This document shows positions 16,342-25,661 of a DNA stretch of 64,000 bases, piece after piece (the first letter of the stretch is position 1; every line of letters begins with the position of its first letter). The position numbers were made by a program, and so were the translations under genes. The notes under the pieces are model-generated. The model was not told the DNA's origin. It ran no database searches and saw nothing but the letters and a program-made list of their open reading frames with translations. Origin of the DNA: Frigoribacterium sp. PvP032. Its GTDB lineage: Bacteria > Actinomycetota > Actinomycetes > Actinomycetales > Microbacteriaceae. The DNA is taken from contig NZ_JAFIBM010000001.1 in NCBI RefSeq assembly GCF_017833035.1, positions 1,488,001 through 1,552,000 on the forward strand. Direction: 5' to 3'.

Positions 16342-17942
16342 GACGTGCTCCCGACCCTGGTGCGGTCGACGAGGCGGGTGGCGGCGGCCGTGTCGTCCAC
16401 GACGACCAGCGCGCCGCCCCAGAACGACGCACGGCCGGCCGACGTCGAGGTCCAGAGCCGCCGTCCGCCCGACGCGTCGTACGCGGTGACGGCGTCGGGA
16501 CGGATCCCGGAGTCATCGGTCTCGACGTAGACCACGGTGCGCGACGCGGCGACGACGTCGTCGGACGGGCCGAGCGGCAGGGCGACGCGGCGCGAGCCGT
16601 CCCCGGCGTCGAGAGCGGCGAGCTCGGGGCCGTCGTCCCGCTGCGCCACGACCCAGACGTCGTCCCGCGACTGCCCCGGCACGGGGACGACCCTGGCGGG
16701 GCCGCCGAGGTCGCGGCTCCAGAGCGTGCGGCCGTCGCCGCGGTCGAGGCAGGTCACGGAGGAGGCGTCGGCCGAGAGGGCGAGGACGCACCGGTCCGTC
16801 ACGGCGAGGGCACCTGCCTCGACGGCGGTCGTCCACCGCCGGTCGCCGAGCGGGTCGACGGCCGACACGGTCGGACGGTCCCGCCCCGCCCGCTCGACCA
16901 GGTACAGGGAGTCGTCGCCCGCCGGGCCCGTCGCGGCCGTCTCGACGGTCGTGCCCCTGCCCTGCTCGAGCGGACGGGAGAGGCCCGTCCTCCCGTCGAC
17001 GAACGAGCTGCGGCCGTCGGTCTCGACCACGACTCCCGCGTCCAGCAGCAGGGGCGTCGTGCCGACGTCGGCGCGGCCCTGCCAGACGGGCGAGGTCAGG
17101 TCGCCCGCGTCGACGAGGGAGAAGCGGCGCGACGCGTCGTCGGTCCCGCCGACGGCCCGGAGCTGCAGGCGCCCGACGGCGGCGACGCTCACGGCGGGCA
17201 GGTCGCGGCGCCCGCGCGCCACCTCCTGGGCGGCCCCGTCGGCGATGTCGAGCGCGACCTGGGCGGCGCCGCCGGAGGTCTGGACCTGGACCAGCACGCG
17301 ACGGGCGCCCGGCACGACCTGCGTGGCGGGGATCGCCAGGGCGTCGGCGTCGGGGACGTCCCCGGCGAGGTCGTGCACCCATCGGACACGACCCGTCGCG
17401 GCCTCGACGAGCGCGACGCGGCTCGTGTTCCCGGAGACGGCGGAGCGGCGACAGCCGGTCGCGGACGCCGCGTCGTCGGTCTCGAGGTCGACCGAGGTGC
17501 CGACGGCGACGAGGCCGTCGGCCGCGGCGGAGGGCCAGACGTGCACGCATGCCGGGGGCACGTCGGGCGCCAGGAGGGCCGCGAGGTCGAGGGTCCACGC
17601 GGCGTCCGTCGGCAGGCGCCGCAGCTCGTCGGCCGCCGCCGCGCCGCCCGGCGGGCCGCCGTCCCCGTAGCGGGGGACGACGGCGACGCCGACGACGAGG
17701 ACCAGCGCGGTCGCGGCGGCGAGCGAGAGGTAGGCGGCGCGCAGGCGGGACGACGATGAGGCGGTCGTCCGGCGCCGGCGGCGGGGCGCCTCCTCGACGG
17801 GTGCGACAGGTGCGACGGGTGCGACGGGTGCATCGGGCGCCACGGATGCGACAGGCGCGGCGGGTACGACTGGGCCCGGCTCGTCGGCCCGACGGCCCGC
17901 ACGCGGACGGGGCGGCAGCCAGGGAGCGTCGTCTCGCGCCAT
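16338..17942 (-). CDS. membrane-anchored PQQ-like beta-propeller protein (copy 1)
   Basis: 534 residues with the same plan as the downstream gene: a cytoplasmic Pro/Ala/Val-rich leader with an APVAPVAPV repeat (about 25–50), a membrane helix (about 68–86), then an extracytoplasmic PQQ-like propeller (VEAATGRVRWVHDL, VDPLGDRRWTTAV, LDRGDGRTLWSRDL, YDASGGRRLWTSTS). The pair is clearly a tandem duplication that has diverged, sharing the RASFWGGALVVVDD / VSFWGGVLVDVDV C-terminal motif. ATG at 17942 opening MARDDAPWLPPRP, like MTAPDDRWLPSRP of the partner. Function unknown. Confidence 0.8.
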   Translation of the reverse strand: MARDDAPWLPPRPRAGRRADEPGPVVPAAPVASVAPDAPVAPVAPVAPVEEAPRRRRRTTASSSSRLRAAYLSLAAATALVLVVGVAVVPRYGDGGPPGGAAAADELRRLPTDAAWTLDLAALLAPDVPPACVHVWPSAAADGLVAVGTSVDLETDDAASATGCRRSAVSGNTSRVALVEAATGRVRWVHDLAGDVPDADALAIPATQVVPGARRVLVQVQTSGGAAQVALDIADGAAQEVARGRRDLPAVSVAAVGRLQLRAVGGTDDASRRFSLVDAGDLTSPVWQGRADVGTTPLLLDAGVVVETDGRSSFVDGRTGLSRPLEQGRGTTVETAATGPAGDDSLYLVERAGRDRPTVSAVDPLGDRRWTTAVEAGALAVTDRCVLALSADASSVTCLDRGDGRTLWSRDLGGPARVVPVPGQSRDDVWVVAQRDDGPELAALDAGDGSRRVALPLGPSDDVVAASRTVVYVETDDSGIRPDAVTAYDASGGRRLWTSTSAGRASFWGGALVVVDDTAAATRLVDRTRVGSTS

Positions 17943-18230
17943 GCTCGGTCGACCTCCTCGTCGGGCGGCCCCGTCGCGGAGCGACGATCGACCTGGTACC
18001 AGTCAGGACCCGCAGGGAGGCGGGCGCCCACCTCGTGTTCGGAGACGTCGCCTGCGGCGCTCGCCGTGTCGCTCGCCGCGTCGTCCGACGTGTCGCTCGA
18101 CGTGTCGCTCGACGGGGGAATGCGGCGTGCCAGGAGCCGCGTTGCACCCCGCAGCGCGTCGGGCAGGGGCCGGGAGGCGCTGGCGTAGACTTCGACGATC
18201 ATTCCGACCGAGACACCCGAGGAGAGGGGC
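17943..18230 (+). promoter_or_regulatory. leuC upstream region
   Basis: 288 bases between divergent genes. TAGACT at 18186–18191 is a plausible -10 for leuC, and GAGGAG just upstream of the GTG is its ribosome-binding site. An imperfect 12-base tandem repeat (variants of CGACGTGTCGCT) lies around 18060–18115. No leucine-rich leader peptide was found. Confidence 0.4.
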
Positions 18231-19754
18231 GTGCCCGTGGGCAGGACGCTTGCCGAGAAAGTGTGGGACGACCACGTCGTCGTCAAGGGCGAGGACGGCG
18301 CCCCCGACCTTCTCTACATCGACCTCCACCTCCTCCACGAGGTCACGAGCCCGCAGGCCTTCGACGGGCTCCGGCAGGCAGGGCGGCCGATGCGGCGCAC
18401 CGACCTGACGATCGCCACCGAGGACCACAACACCCCGACCCTCGCGATCGACAAGCCGATCGCCGACCTCACCAGCCGCACGCAGATCGAGACGCTCCGC
18501 CGCAACACGGCCGAGTTCGGCGTCCGCCTGCACCCGCTCGGCGACGCCGAGCAGGGCATCGTCCACGTCGTGGGGCCGCAGCTCGGCCTCACCATGCCGG
18601 GCATCACCGTCGTCTGCGGCGACTCGCACACCTCGACGCACGGCGCGTTCGGCGCGATGGCCTTCGGCATCGGCACGAGCGAGGTCGAGCACGTCATGGC
18701 GACGCAGACCCTGCCCCTCAAGCCCTTCAAGACGATGGCGGTCACCGTCGAGGGCACGTTGCGCCCCGGCGTGACGGCGAAGGACATCATCCTGGCGGTC
18801 ATCGCGCAGATCGGCACCGGCGGCGGGCAGGGCTACGTGCTCGAGTACCGCGGCAGCGCGATCCGCGCCCTCTCGATGGAGGGTCGCATGACGATCTGCA
18901 ACATGTCCATCGAGGCTGGCGCCCGCGCGGGCATGGTCGCTCCCGACCAGATCACCTTCGACTACCTCGAGGGCCGTGACCACGCCCCGACAGGCGCCGA
19001 CTGGGACGAGGCGGTCGCGTACTGGAAGACCCTGCCGACCGACGACGACGCCGTCTTCGACGCCGAGGTGTTCCTCGACGCCGACTCGCTCGAGCCGTTC
19101 GTCACCTGGGGCACGAACCCCGGCCAGGGCGTGTCGCTGAGCGACTCGGTGCCCGATCCGTCGGCCGTCGTCGACCCCAACGAGCGCGCCGCCGCCGAGC
19201 GCGCCCTCGAGTACATGGCCCTCGAGGCCGGCACCCCGATGAAGCAGATCCCCGTCGACGCGGTGTTCATGGGCTCGTGCACCAACAGCCGCATCGAGGA
19301 CCTGCGAGCGTTCGCGTCGATCGTCAAGGGAAAGAAGAAGGCCGACGGCGTCCGCGTCATGGTCGTGCCGGGCTCGGCCCGCGTGCGGCTCGAGGCCGAG
19401 GCCGAGGGCCTCGACGAGGTCTTCACCGACTTCGGCGCCGAGTGGCGCTTCGCCGGCTGCTCGATGTGCCTCGGCATGAACCCCGACCAGCTCGCCCCGG
19501 GCGAGCGCTGCGCGTCGACCTCGAACCGCAACTTCGAGGGTCGCCAGGGCAAGGGCGGGCGCACCCACCTGGTGTCGCCGCTCGTCGCGGCCGCCACCGC
19601 GGTCCGCGGCACCCTGTCGTCCCCGTGGGACCTGTCGGCCGACGAGGCAGGCGCCGGTGGTGCTGCTGCCGGAGCCGGCGACGCCACGGCGACCCCGATC
19701 CACGACCAGGTCGCCGCCGAGCTGGCAGGCCAGACCGCAGGAGGCGCGTCCTAG
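18231..19754 (+). CDS. leuC: 3-isopropylmalate dehydratase large subunit
   Basis: Aconitase-family enzyme isomerising 2-isopropylmalate to 3-isopropylmalate in leucine synthesis. 507 residues. The [4Fe-4S] ligands are in MGSCTNSR and CSMCLG; substrate-binding segments [20 protein letters not shown] and [10 protein letters not shown] are intact. The C-terminal 40 residues (AGAGGAAAGAG…) are a low-complexity extension beyond the enzyme core. GTG start at 18231 with GAGGAG upstream; an in-frame GTG at 18237 is possible. Its stop shares one base with the leuD start. Confidence 0.96.
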   Translation: MPVGRTLAEKVWDDHVVVKGEDGAPDLLYIDLHLLHEVTSPQAFDGLRQAGRPMRRTDLTIATEDHNTPTLAIDKPIADLTSRTQIETLRRNTAEFGVRLHPLGDAEQGIVHVVGPQLGLTMPGITVVCGDSHTSTHGAFGAMAFGIGTSEVEHVMATQTLPLKPFKTMAVTVEGTLRPGVTAKDIILAVIAQIGTGGGQGYVLEYRGSAIRALSMEGRMTICNMSIEAGARAGMVAPDQITFDYLEGRDHAPTGADWDEAVAYWKTLPTDDDAVFDAEVFLDADSLEPFVTWGTNPGQGVSLSDSVPDPSAVVDPNERAAAERALEYMALEAGTPMKQIPVDAVFMGSCTNSRIEDLRAFASIVKGKKKADGVRVMVVPGSARVRLEAEAEGLDEVFTDFGAEWRFAGCSMCLGMNPDQLAPGERCASTSNRNFEGRQGKGGRTHLVSPLVAAATAVRGTLSSPWDLSADEAGAGGAAAGAGDATATPIHDQVAAELAGQTAGGAS

Positions 19755-20350
19755 TGCAGAAGTTCACCGTCGTCACCGGCGTGGCCGCGCCCCTGAAGCG
19801 CTCGAACGTCGACACCGACCAGATCATCCCGGCCGAGTTCCTCAAGCGGGTCACCAAGACCGGCTTCGAGGACGCGCTCTTCTTCTCGGCACGCCAGGAC
19901 CCGGACTTCGTGCTCAACCGCCCGGAGTACCAGGGCGCCCGGGTGCTGGTGGCTGGCCCCGACTTCGGCACCGGCTCGAGCCGCGAGCACGCTGTCTGGG
20001 CGCTCCGCGACTTCGGCTTCGACGTCGTGCTGAGCTCGCGCTTCGGCGACATCTTCCGGGGCAACTCGGGCAAGCAGGGTCTGCTGAGCGCCGTCGTGGC
20101 CGAGGACGACATCGAGCGGATCTGGGCGGTCGTCGAGGCGAGCCCCGGCGTCGAGATCACGGTCGACCTCGCCGCGCAGACCGCCACGGTCGGTGACCTC
20201 ACGGTCTCGTTCGAGGTCGATGCCTACACTAAGTGGCGCCTCCTCGAGGGTCTCGACGACATCGGACTGACCCTCCGCGACGAAGCCGCGATCACAGAAT
20301 TCGAAACCCGCCGCGCCGCCTGGCGCCCGAAGACATTGCCGGTGAAGTAA
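19754..20350 (+). CDS. leuD: 3-isopropylmalate dehydratase small subunit
   Basis: Swivel subunit that completes the LeuCD active site. 198 residues opening [27 protein letters not shown], with the hallmark [17 protein letters not shown] and [17 protein letters not shown]. The GTG start at 19754 overlaps the leuC stop (TAGTG), so the two subunits are translated together. murA begins immediately after its TAA. Confidence 0.96.
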   Translation: MQKFTVVTGVAAPLKRSNVDTDQIIPAEFLKRVTKTGFEDALFFSARQDPDFVLNRPEYQGARVLVAGPDFGTGSSREHAVWALRDFGFDVVLSSRFGDIFRGNSGKQGLLSAVVAEDDIERIWAVVEASPGVEITVDLAAQTATVGDLTVSFEVDAYTKWRLLEGLDDIGLTLRDEAAITEFETRRAAWRPKTLPVK

Positions 20351-21718
20351 GTGAACTCTCTCGTCCAAGACGCAGCAGCTGCAGGGGCCCGTGTCGGCCT
20401 GAAGTCCGATGAGATCGTCATCCGCGGCGGCAAGCCGCTGATCGGTCGGATCGAGGTGCGCGGGGCGAAGAACCTCGCCACGAAGGCGATGGTCGCCGCG
20501 TTGCTCGGCGACACCCCGAGCATCCTGCGCGACGTCCCGGACATCAGCGACGTCAACGTCGTCCGCGGGCTGCTGTCGGTGCACGGCGTCCGCATCACCG
20601 ACCCGGCCCGAGGCGAGATGATCCTCGACCCGGCCAACGTCGAGTCGGCGCACTTCGCCGAGATCGACGCGCACGCGGGCTCGAGCCGCATCCCGATCCT
20701 CTTCTGCGGCCCGCTGCTGCACCGACTGGGCGAGGCGTTCATCCCCGACCTCGGCGGCTGCCGCATCGGCGACCGTCCCATCGACTTCCACCTCGACGCC
20801 CTCCGGGCCTTCGGCGCGGTCGTCGACAAGTCGTACAACGGCATCCACCTGACCGCGCCCGACGGCCTCAAGGGCGCCAACATCGAGCTGCCCTACCCGA
20901 GCGTCGGCGCGACCGAGCAGGTCCTGCTCACGGCGGTGCTCGCCGACGGCGTCACCGAGCTCCGCAACGCGGCCATCGAGCCCGAGATCATGGACCTCAT
21001 CGCCATCCTGCAGAAGATGGGCGCCATCGTCTCGGTCGAGCCGAACCGCGTCATCTTCATCGAGGGCGTGAAGACGCTCCGCGGCTACACGCACCGGGCC
21101 ATCAACGACCGCAACGAGGCCGCCAGCTGGGCCAGCGCCGCGCTGGCGACCAAGGGCGACATCTTCGTCGAGGGTGCCGACCAGAAAGACCTGATGACGT
21201 TCCTCAACGTCTTCCGCAAGGTCGGCGGCGACTTCGACGTCCACGAGGACGGCATCCGCTTCTTCCACCCCGGCGGCGAGCTCAAGCCCGTCGTCGTCGA
21301 GACCGACGTGCACCCCGGCTTCATGACCGACTGGCAGCAGCCGCTCATCGTGGCGCTGACCCAGGCGCAGGGCACCTCGATCGTGCACGAGACGGTCTAC
21401 GAGAACCGCTTCCAGTTCACCGAGGCGCTGAACGACATGGGCGCCGACATCACCGTCCACAAAGAGGGCCTGCCCGGCCACGACCGCCGGGTCGCCCGCC
21501 GCGAGTTCGAGCAGGCGGCCGTCATCAACGGCCCCACCGCCCTGCACGGAGCCGACATCCGCGTGCCCGACCTGCGCGGCGGCTTCAGCCACCTCATCGC
21601 CGCCCTGACGGCCGAGGGCGAGTCCAAGATCAGCAACGTCGGCATCATCAGCCGCGGCTACGAGCACTTCATCGCGAAGCTGCGCAAGCTGGGCGCCGAC
21701 TTCGACTTCCAGGGCTGA
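20351..21718 (+). CDS. murA: UDP-N-acetylglucosamine 1-carboxyvinyltransferase
   Basis: Commits UDP-GlcNAc to peptidoglycan synthesis by enolpyruvyl transfer from PEP. 455 residues. The PEP/UDP pair Lys40-Asn41 is in RGAKNLATK, and the catalytic cysteine is Cys137 in DLGGCRIGDRP, so fosfomycin sensitivity is expected. It is slightly longer than the roughly 420-residue classic form because of an 18-residue N-terminal extension. GTG start follows the leuD stop directly, with no ribosome-binding site of its own apparent; probably in the leuCD transcript. Confidence 0.94.
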   Translation: MNSLVQDAAAAGARVGLKSDEIVIRGGKPLIGRIEVRGAKNLATKAMVAALLGDTPSILRDVPDISDVNVVRGLLSVHGVRITDPARGEMILDPANVESAHFAEIDAHAGSSRIPILFCGPLLHRLGEAFIPDLGGCRIGDRPIDFHLDALRAFGAVVDKSYNGIHLTAPDGLKGANIELPYPSVGATEQVLLTAVLADGVTELRNAAIEPEIMDLIAILQKMGAIVSVEPNRVIFIEGVKTLRGYTHRAINDRNEAASWASAALATKGDIFVEGADQKDLMTFLNVFRKVGGDFDVHEDGIRFFHPGGELKPVVVETDVHPGFMTDWQQPLIVALTQAQGTSIVHETVYENRFQFTEALNDMGADITVHKEGLPGHDRRVARREFEQAAVINGPTALHGADIRVPDLRGGFSHLIAALTAEGESKISNVGIISRGYEHFIAKLRKLGADFDFQG

Positions 21719-21725
21719 TCGCGAC

Positions 21726-22550
21726 GTGAGCGACGCCTCCTCGCCGACCCCGCCGGCCGGCGGCGTCGACGCGCCCCTCGTCCAGACGCCTCGCCGGGTC
21801 GGCCGCTTCGGTCGCGGCAAGGAGAAGAGCGCCGTGTTCCGGGGCGTCGCCGCCGTCGGCGCACCGCTCTTCGACCGGCTCGCCCGGATCGAGGTCCGCG
21901 GCGCCGAGAAGCTGCCGGCCGAGGGCGCGTTCGTGCTCGCGCCGAACCACTACACCAACATCGACCCCGTCGTCGTGGCGCGGCTGATGTGGACGATCGG
22001 GCGCGTTCCGAGGTTCCTCGCCAAGGCCTCGCTGTTCCGCGTGCCCCTCTTCGGCTCGCTGATGCGCGCGATGGGGCACGTGCCCGTCGAGCGCGGCGGA
22101 CGCACGCACGACAGCGACCCCCTCCAGGCCGGCCGTGCGCTGGCGACCAGTGGCGGGGGAGTGATCATCTACCCCGAGGGGACGCTGACGCGCGATCCCG
22201 ACCTGTGGCCCATGAAGGGCAAGAGCGGCGCCGTCCGCCTCGCCCTCCAGGCGGGGGTGCCGCTCATCCCGATGGCGCACTGGGGCAGCCAGCACGTGAT
22301 GGGCCGCTACTCGGCGAAGATCAGCCTGTTCCCGCGCAAGCGCATCGTGGCCGCGATCGGCGACCCCGTCGACCTGTCGCCGTGGCGCGGCCGCCACCTC
22401 GACCAGGCCGCCTACACCGAGGCCACGGCCCTCGTCATGCAGCGCATCACCGAGCTGCTGGCCGGCCTCCGCGACGAGGAGGCGCCCGCCGAGCAGTGGG
22501 ACCCGCACACGAAGCACCAGAAGGAGACCGGACGCTTTGAGCAGCCGTGA
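21726..22550 (+). CDS. 1-acyl-sn-glycerol-3-phosphate acyltransferase family protein
   Basis: PlsC-type acyltransferase for phospholipid synthesis. 274 residues. Catalytic HX4D motif NHYTNID (His75–Asp80), glycerophosphate-binding PEGT (151–153 region) and VPVERGG are present. The N-terminal 30 residues are basic and disordered. GTG start eight bases after murA. The next gene, gpsA, supplies glycerol 3-phosphate, so the pair links to membrane lipid assembly. Its stop lies in a 15-base tandem duplication. Confidence 0.9.
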   Translation: MSDASSPTPPAGGVDAPLVQTPRRVGRFGRGKEKSAVFRGVAAVGAPLFDRLARIEVRGAEKLPAEGAFVLAPNHYTNIDPVVVARLMWTIGRVPRFLAKASLFRVPLFGSLMRAMGHVPVERGGRTHDSDPLQAGRALATSGGGVIIYPEGTLTRDPDLWPMKGKSGAVRLALQAGVPLIPMAHWGSQHVMGRYSAKISLFPRKRIVAAIGDPVDLSPWRGRHLDQAAYTEATALVMQRITELLAGLRDEEAPAEQWDPHTKHQKETGRFEQP

Positions 22551-23676
22551 CGTGAGCAGCCGTGACGTGAACAGCGACGCAGGTCGAGGGGCCGGGTCGC
22601 GGGAGGACGCGATCGGGGCGCTCGGCGAGGGCGCGGTGACGACGGAGGCGATCTCGGTCGTGATGCGCAGCGCGGTGCCCCGTACGGTGGCCGTCCTCGG
22701 CTCGGGCAGCTGGGGCACCACGTTCGCCAAGGTCCTCGCCGAGGGCGGGGCGGACGTCACCCTCTGGGCCCGGCGTCCCGAGGTCGCGCGCGAGATCACC
22801 GAGTCCAAGCGCAACAGCGACTACCTGCCGGGCATCAACCTGCCGCGCACCCTCGTGGCCACGCCCGACGTGGCCGCGGCGCTCCGCGGAGCCGAGCAGG
22901 TCTACCTCTCGGTGCCCAGCCAGACCCTCCGCGAGAACCTGGCCGCGATCCGTGAGCTGGTGCCGTCCGGCGTCCCCGTCGTGAGCCTCATGAAGGGCGT
23001 CGAGAAGGCGACCGGGCTGCGCATGAGCCAGGTCGTCGAGCAGGAGCTCGACATCGACCCCGACCTGATCGCCGTCGCGTCGGGCCCGAACCTCGCCCTC
23101 GAGATCGCGAAGCGCCAGCCGACCGCCGCCGTCGTCTCGTCGCAGAGCCTCGAGACTGCCACGGCCGTCGCCGCGACCGCGACGAACCCGTACTTCCGCT
23201 CGTTCGTGAACACCGACGTGATCGGCACCGAGTTCGGCGGGGTGCTCAAGAACCTCATCGCGGTCGCCATCGGCATCGTCGACGGTGTCGGCTACGGCGA
23301 GAACACCAAGGCCTCGATCATCACGCGCGGCCTCGCCGAGATGACCTCGTTCGCCGTCTCGTTCGGGGCGAAGGCCGAGACGCTCGCGGGGCTCGCTGGC
23401 CTCGGCGACCTGATCGCGACGTGCGAGTCGCCGCTGTCGCGCAACAACACGGCCGGCCGCCTCCTCGGCCAGGGCTACGCCTTCGGCGACGTCGTCCGGC
23501 AGATGAACCAGACGGCCGAGGGGCTCAGCTCGGTCGCGCCGATCCTCGAGCTGGCTCGCTCACGAGGCGTCGACATGCCCATCGTGCAGCAGGTCGCCGA
23601 GGTGCTCGCCGGTACGCTCGACCCGCGGAACATCGCGCCGCACCTGACCGAGACCGACGAGCCCCAGGGCGAGTAG
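22537..23676 (+). CDS. gpsA: glycerol-3-phosphate dehydrogenase [NAD(P)+]
   Basis: Reduces dihydroxyacetone phosphate to glycerol 3-phosphate for phospholipids. The NAD(P) loop is VLGSGSWGTTFAK, and the catalytic lysine region is GTEFGGVLKNLIAVA. Two starts are possible: TTG at 22537 (379 residues) has AAGGAG at 22521–22526, ten bases upstream; ATG at 22663 (337 residues, the usual family length) has GGAGG at 22644–22648. The extra 42 residues are disordered and begin SSRDVSSRDV because of a 15-base tandem duplication. The long form overlaps the acyltransferase stop by 14 bases. Confidence 0.92.
   Translation: MSSRDVSSRDVNSDAGRGAGSREDAIGALGEGAVTTEAISVVMRSAVPRTVAVLGSGSWGTTFAKVLAEGGADVTLWARRPEVAREITESKRNSDYLPGINLPRTLVATPDVAAALRGAEQVYLSVPSQTLRENLAAIRELVPSGVPVVSLMKGVEKATGLRMSQVVEQELDIDPDLIAVASGPNLALEIAKRQPTAAVVSSQSLETATAVAATATNPYFRSFVNTDVIGTEFGGVLKNLIAVAIGIVDGVGYGENTKASIITRGLAEMTSFAVSFGAKAETLAGLAGLGDLIATCESPLSRNNTAGRLLGQGYAFGDVVRQMNQTAEGLSSVAPILELARSRGVDMPIVQQVAEVLAGTLDPRNIAPHLTETDEPQGE
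22539..22568. repeat. 15-bp perfect tandem duplication at the plsC-family stop / gpsA start
   Basis: GAGCAGCCGTGACGT occurs twice in a row (22539–22553, 22554–22568). The first copy holds the acyltransferase TGA stop; in the gpsA frame it encodes SSRDV twice. Confidence 0.9.
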
Positions 23677-23683
23677 CGGCACA

Positions 23684-23718
23684 AGGCGCGGCGTCCGTCA
23701 CGGACGCGACCTGCGCCT
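23684..23718 (+). terminator. gpsA downstream hairpin
   Basis: Nested inverted repeat: GCGTCCG/CGGACGC (23691–23697, 23701–23707) inside AGGCGC/GCGCCT (23684–23689, 23713–23718). It begins eight bases after the gpsA stop, before ddl. Confidence 0.55.
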
Positions 23719-23769
23719 CCTGCCCGCTCACGCCGGGCCGCGGCGCCGAACCACCCGAAGGGCCCCTCG

Positions 23770-24918
23770 ATGACCACCACCACCCCCGCCACGGCTGCGG
23801 CCCCTGCGACCGAGGCTCCGGCGCCTGCCGAGAAGCAGACCGTCGTCGTCCTGTTCGGCGGCCGCTCGAGCGAGCACTCGATCAGCTGCGCCACCGCCGG
23901 CGGAGTGCTCGCCGCGATCGACCGCGACCGCTTCGACGTGGTGCCCGTCGGCATCACCCGCGAGGGCGCCTTCACGCTGCAGCCCGACGACGCGGCCCTC
24001 TTCGCGCTCGACGCCGAGTCACTGCCCGAGGTGCGGGACAACGGCACCCGCGTCCGCTGGCCCGAGACCGCCACGAGCCGGGGGCTGAGCGTCGTCGAGC
24101 CCGACGGCGACGTCCGCCTCCTCGGCGACGTCGACGTGGTGTTCCCGATCCTGCACGGCAGGTTCGGCGAGGACGGCACCGTGCAGGGCCTGCTCGAGCT
24201 CGCCGGGCTGCCCTACGTGGGCGCGGGCCTGCTCGCCTCGGCCGTCGGCATGGACAAGCACTTCACCAAGACCGTGCTGCAGCAGGCCGGCATCGCTGTC
24301 GCCCCCTGGCGGACGGTGCGCCGTGCCGAGTGGACCAGCGCTCCGGAGGCGGTGGCCGCCGAGGTCGCACAGCTCGGCTTCCCGCTCTTCGTCAAGCCCG
24401 CCCGTGCCGGGTCGAGCGTCGGCGTCTCGCGCGTCGACGGCCCAGAGCAGCTGGCCGCCGCCATGGAGGTCGGCCTCGCGGAGGACCACAAGGTGCTCGT
24501 CGAGGCTGGCGTCGTCGGCCGCGAGATCGAGTGCGCGGTGCTCGGCGGGCGCGACGGGGGAGCGCCGCGCACCTCCGTCGCCGGCGAGATCGTGCTCGGC
24601 GACGAGACCTTCTACGACTTCGAGTCGAAGTACCTGGGCGGTGCCGGCGCCGACCTGCTGTGCCCGGCGCCGCTGTCGGACGACGAGCTCGCCGAGATGC
24701 AGCGCCTCGCCGCGCTCGCCTTCGAGTCCATCGACGGCACCGGGCTCGCCCGGGTCGACTTCTTCCTCACCGACGAGGGGTGGGTCGTCAACGAGGTCAA
24801 CACGATGCCCGGCTTCACGCCGATCTCGATGTTCCCGGCCTGCTGGCTCGCGAGCGGCCTGAGCTACCCCGAGCTGATCACGGAGCTCGTCGAGCTGGGG
24901 CTCGCCACCGACCGCTGA
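23770..24918 (+). CDS. ddl: D-alanine–D-alanine ligase
   Basis: ATP-grasp ligase making the D-Ala-D-Ala dipeptide for peptidoglycan. 382 residues: an 18-residue Ala/Pro/Thr-rich leader, the N-terminal domain (VVVLFGGRSSEHSISC), the ATP-grasp core (GMDKHFTKTVLQQAGI, KPARAGSSVGVSRV) and the metal/substrate end VNEVNTMPGFTPISM. All family signatures are intact. ATG at 23770 with a weak GAAGGG upstream. Faces the DUF3515 gene convergently across a long palindrome. Confidence 0.96.
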   Translation: MTTTTPATAAAPATEAPAPAEKQTVVVLFGGRSSEHSISCATAGGVLAAIDRDRFDVVPVGITREGAFTLQPDDAALFALDAESLPEVRDNGTRVRWPETATSRGLSVVEPDGDVRLLGDVDVVFPILHGRFGEDGTVQGLLELAGLPYVGAGLLASAVGMDKHFTKTVLQQAGIAVAPWRTVRRAEWTSAPEAVAAEVAQLGFPLFVKPARAGSSVGVSRVDGPEQLAAAMEVGLAEDHKVLVEAGVVGREIECAVLGGRDGGAPRTSVAGEIVLGDETFYDFESKYLGGAGADLLCPAPLSDDELAEMQRLAALAFESIDGTGLARVDFFLTDEGWVVNEVNTMPGFTPISMFPACWLASGLSYPELITELVELGLATDR

Positions 24919-24981
24919 GCCGGCCGCCGCGCCCCCAGGCGAGCACCGCGCTGGCGCGCACCGCAGCGGGTCTCGGACACG

Positions 24982-25041
24982 GCACCGGGTTTCGTACATC
25001 GCACCGCGTCCAGACCCGGTGCAGTGTACGAAACCCGGTGC
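24982..25041. repeat. long intergenic palindrome between convergent genes
   Basis: Outer perfect 17-bp stem: GCACCGGGTTTCGTACA (24982–24998) with TGTACGAAACCCGGTGC (25025–25041). After a two-base internal loop, a six-bp inner stem GCACCG/CGGTGC (25001–25006, 25017–25022) closes a ten-base loop. Situated between ddl and the DUF3515 gene, so it may terminate both. Confidence 0.85.
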
Positions 25042-25079
25042 GGCAGCGACTGCCGCAGGCGGCTGAGGCCGAAGCCAGC

Positions 25080-25637
25080 TCAGGGGGCGGGCGACTCCGA
25101 GGGCACGTCGGTCGACGTGTCGGCCGGGTCTCCGACGCTCGGCAGGTCGTCGACGCCGACGCAGCCGCGGCCGTCCTCCGGCAGGTAGCCGACGGCGTCC
25201 GCGAGGTCGAAGAGCGCGGTGCTGCCGACCTCGGCGCTGACGACGACCTGCACGGCGGGCGTCCGGCCGTAGGTCGTGAAGGTGAAGGTGTCGCCGTCCT
25301 CAGGGCCGTCGTCGGACAGCCAGTCGACGCCCTGCACGTCGTTGCACGGCAGGTCGGAGATCGCGGGCGACTCGACGCCGCAGCGCAACAGCACAGTCGA
25401 GGGCGTGCCCCAGGCCCCGGTGCCCTGCGCGTCGGTCTCGCGCCGCTGCTGCGGGTCGGAGTCGGGCCCGACCGTGTCGGGCAGGTGCACGACGACCTGG
25501 GCGCAGTCGGGGTCGTTCGCACCGTCGGCCGACTGCATCGGCACGGCGGCCGTGCAGCCCGAGAGGATCGACACGGCGACCACGCCGAGGGCGGCGACGA
25601 CAGAAGGGCGCAGGAGGCGGCGGTACGGTGCGGACAT
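25080..25637 (-). CDS. DUF3515-family lipoprotein
   Basis: 185 residues. Signal peptide with lipobox SILSGC near residue 28, so probably membrane-anchored and surface-exposed. The DUF3515 pattern is visible: PDCAQVVVHLPDTVG, WGTPSTVLLRCGVESP, TFTTYGRTPAVQVVV and four to five conserved cysteines that may form disulfides. Function unknown. This family typically sits beside ddl and thiL in actinobacteria, as here. ATG at 25637; only 24 bases separate it from the divergent thiL start. Confidence 0.88.
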   Translation of the reverse strand: MSAPYRRLLRPSVVAALGVVAVSILSGCTAAVPMQSADGANDPDCAQVVVHLPDTVGPDSDPQQRRETDAQGTGAWGTPSTVLLRCGVESPAISDLPCNDVQGVDWLSDDGPEDGDTFTFTTYGRTPAVQVVVSAEVGSTALFDLADAVGYLPEDGRGCVGVDDLPSVGDPADTSTDVPSESPAP

Positions 25638-25661
25638 CCCGGCCAGGCTACCGTCGACCCC

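Noticed and set aside
20351-21718. MurA lacking the catalytic cysteine (fosfomycin-resistant form)
   Set aside because: The cysteine is present at position 137 in GGCRIGDRP.
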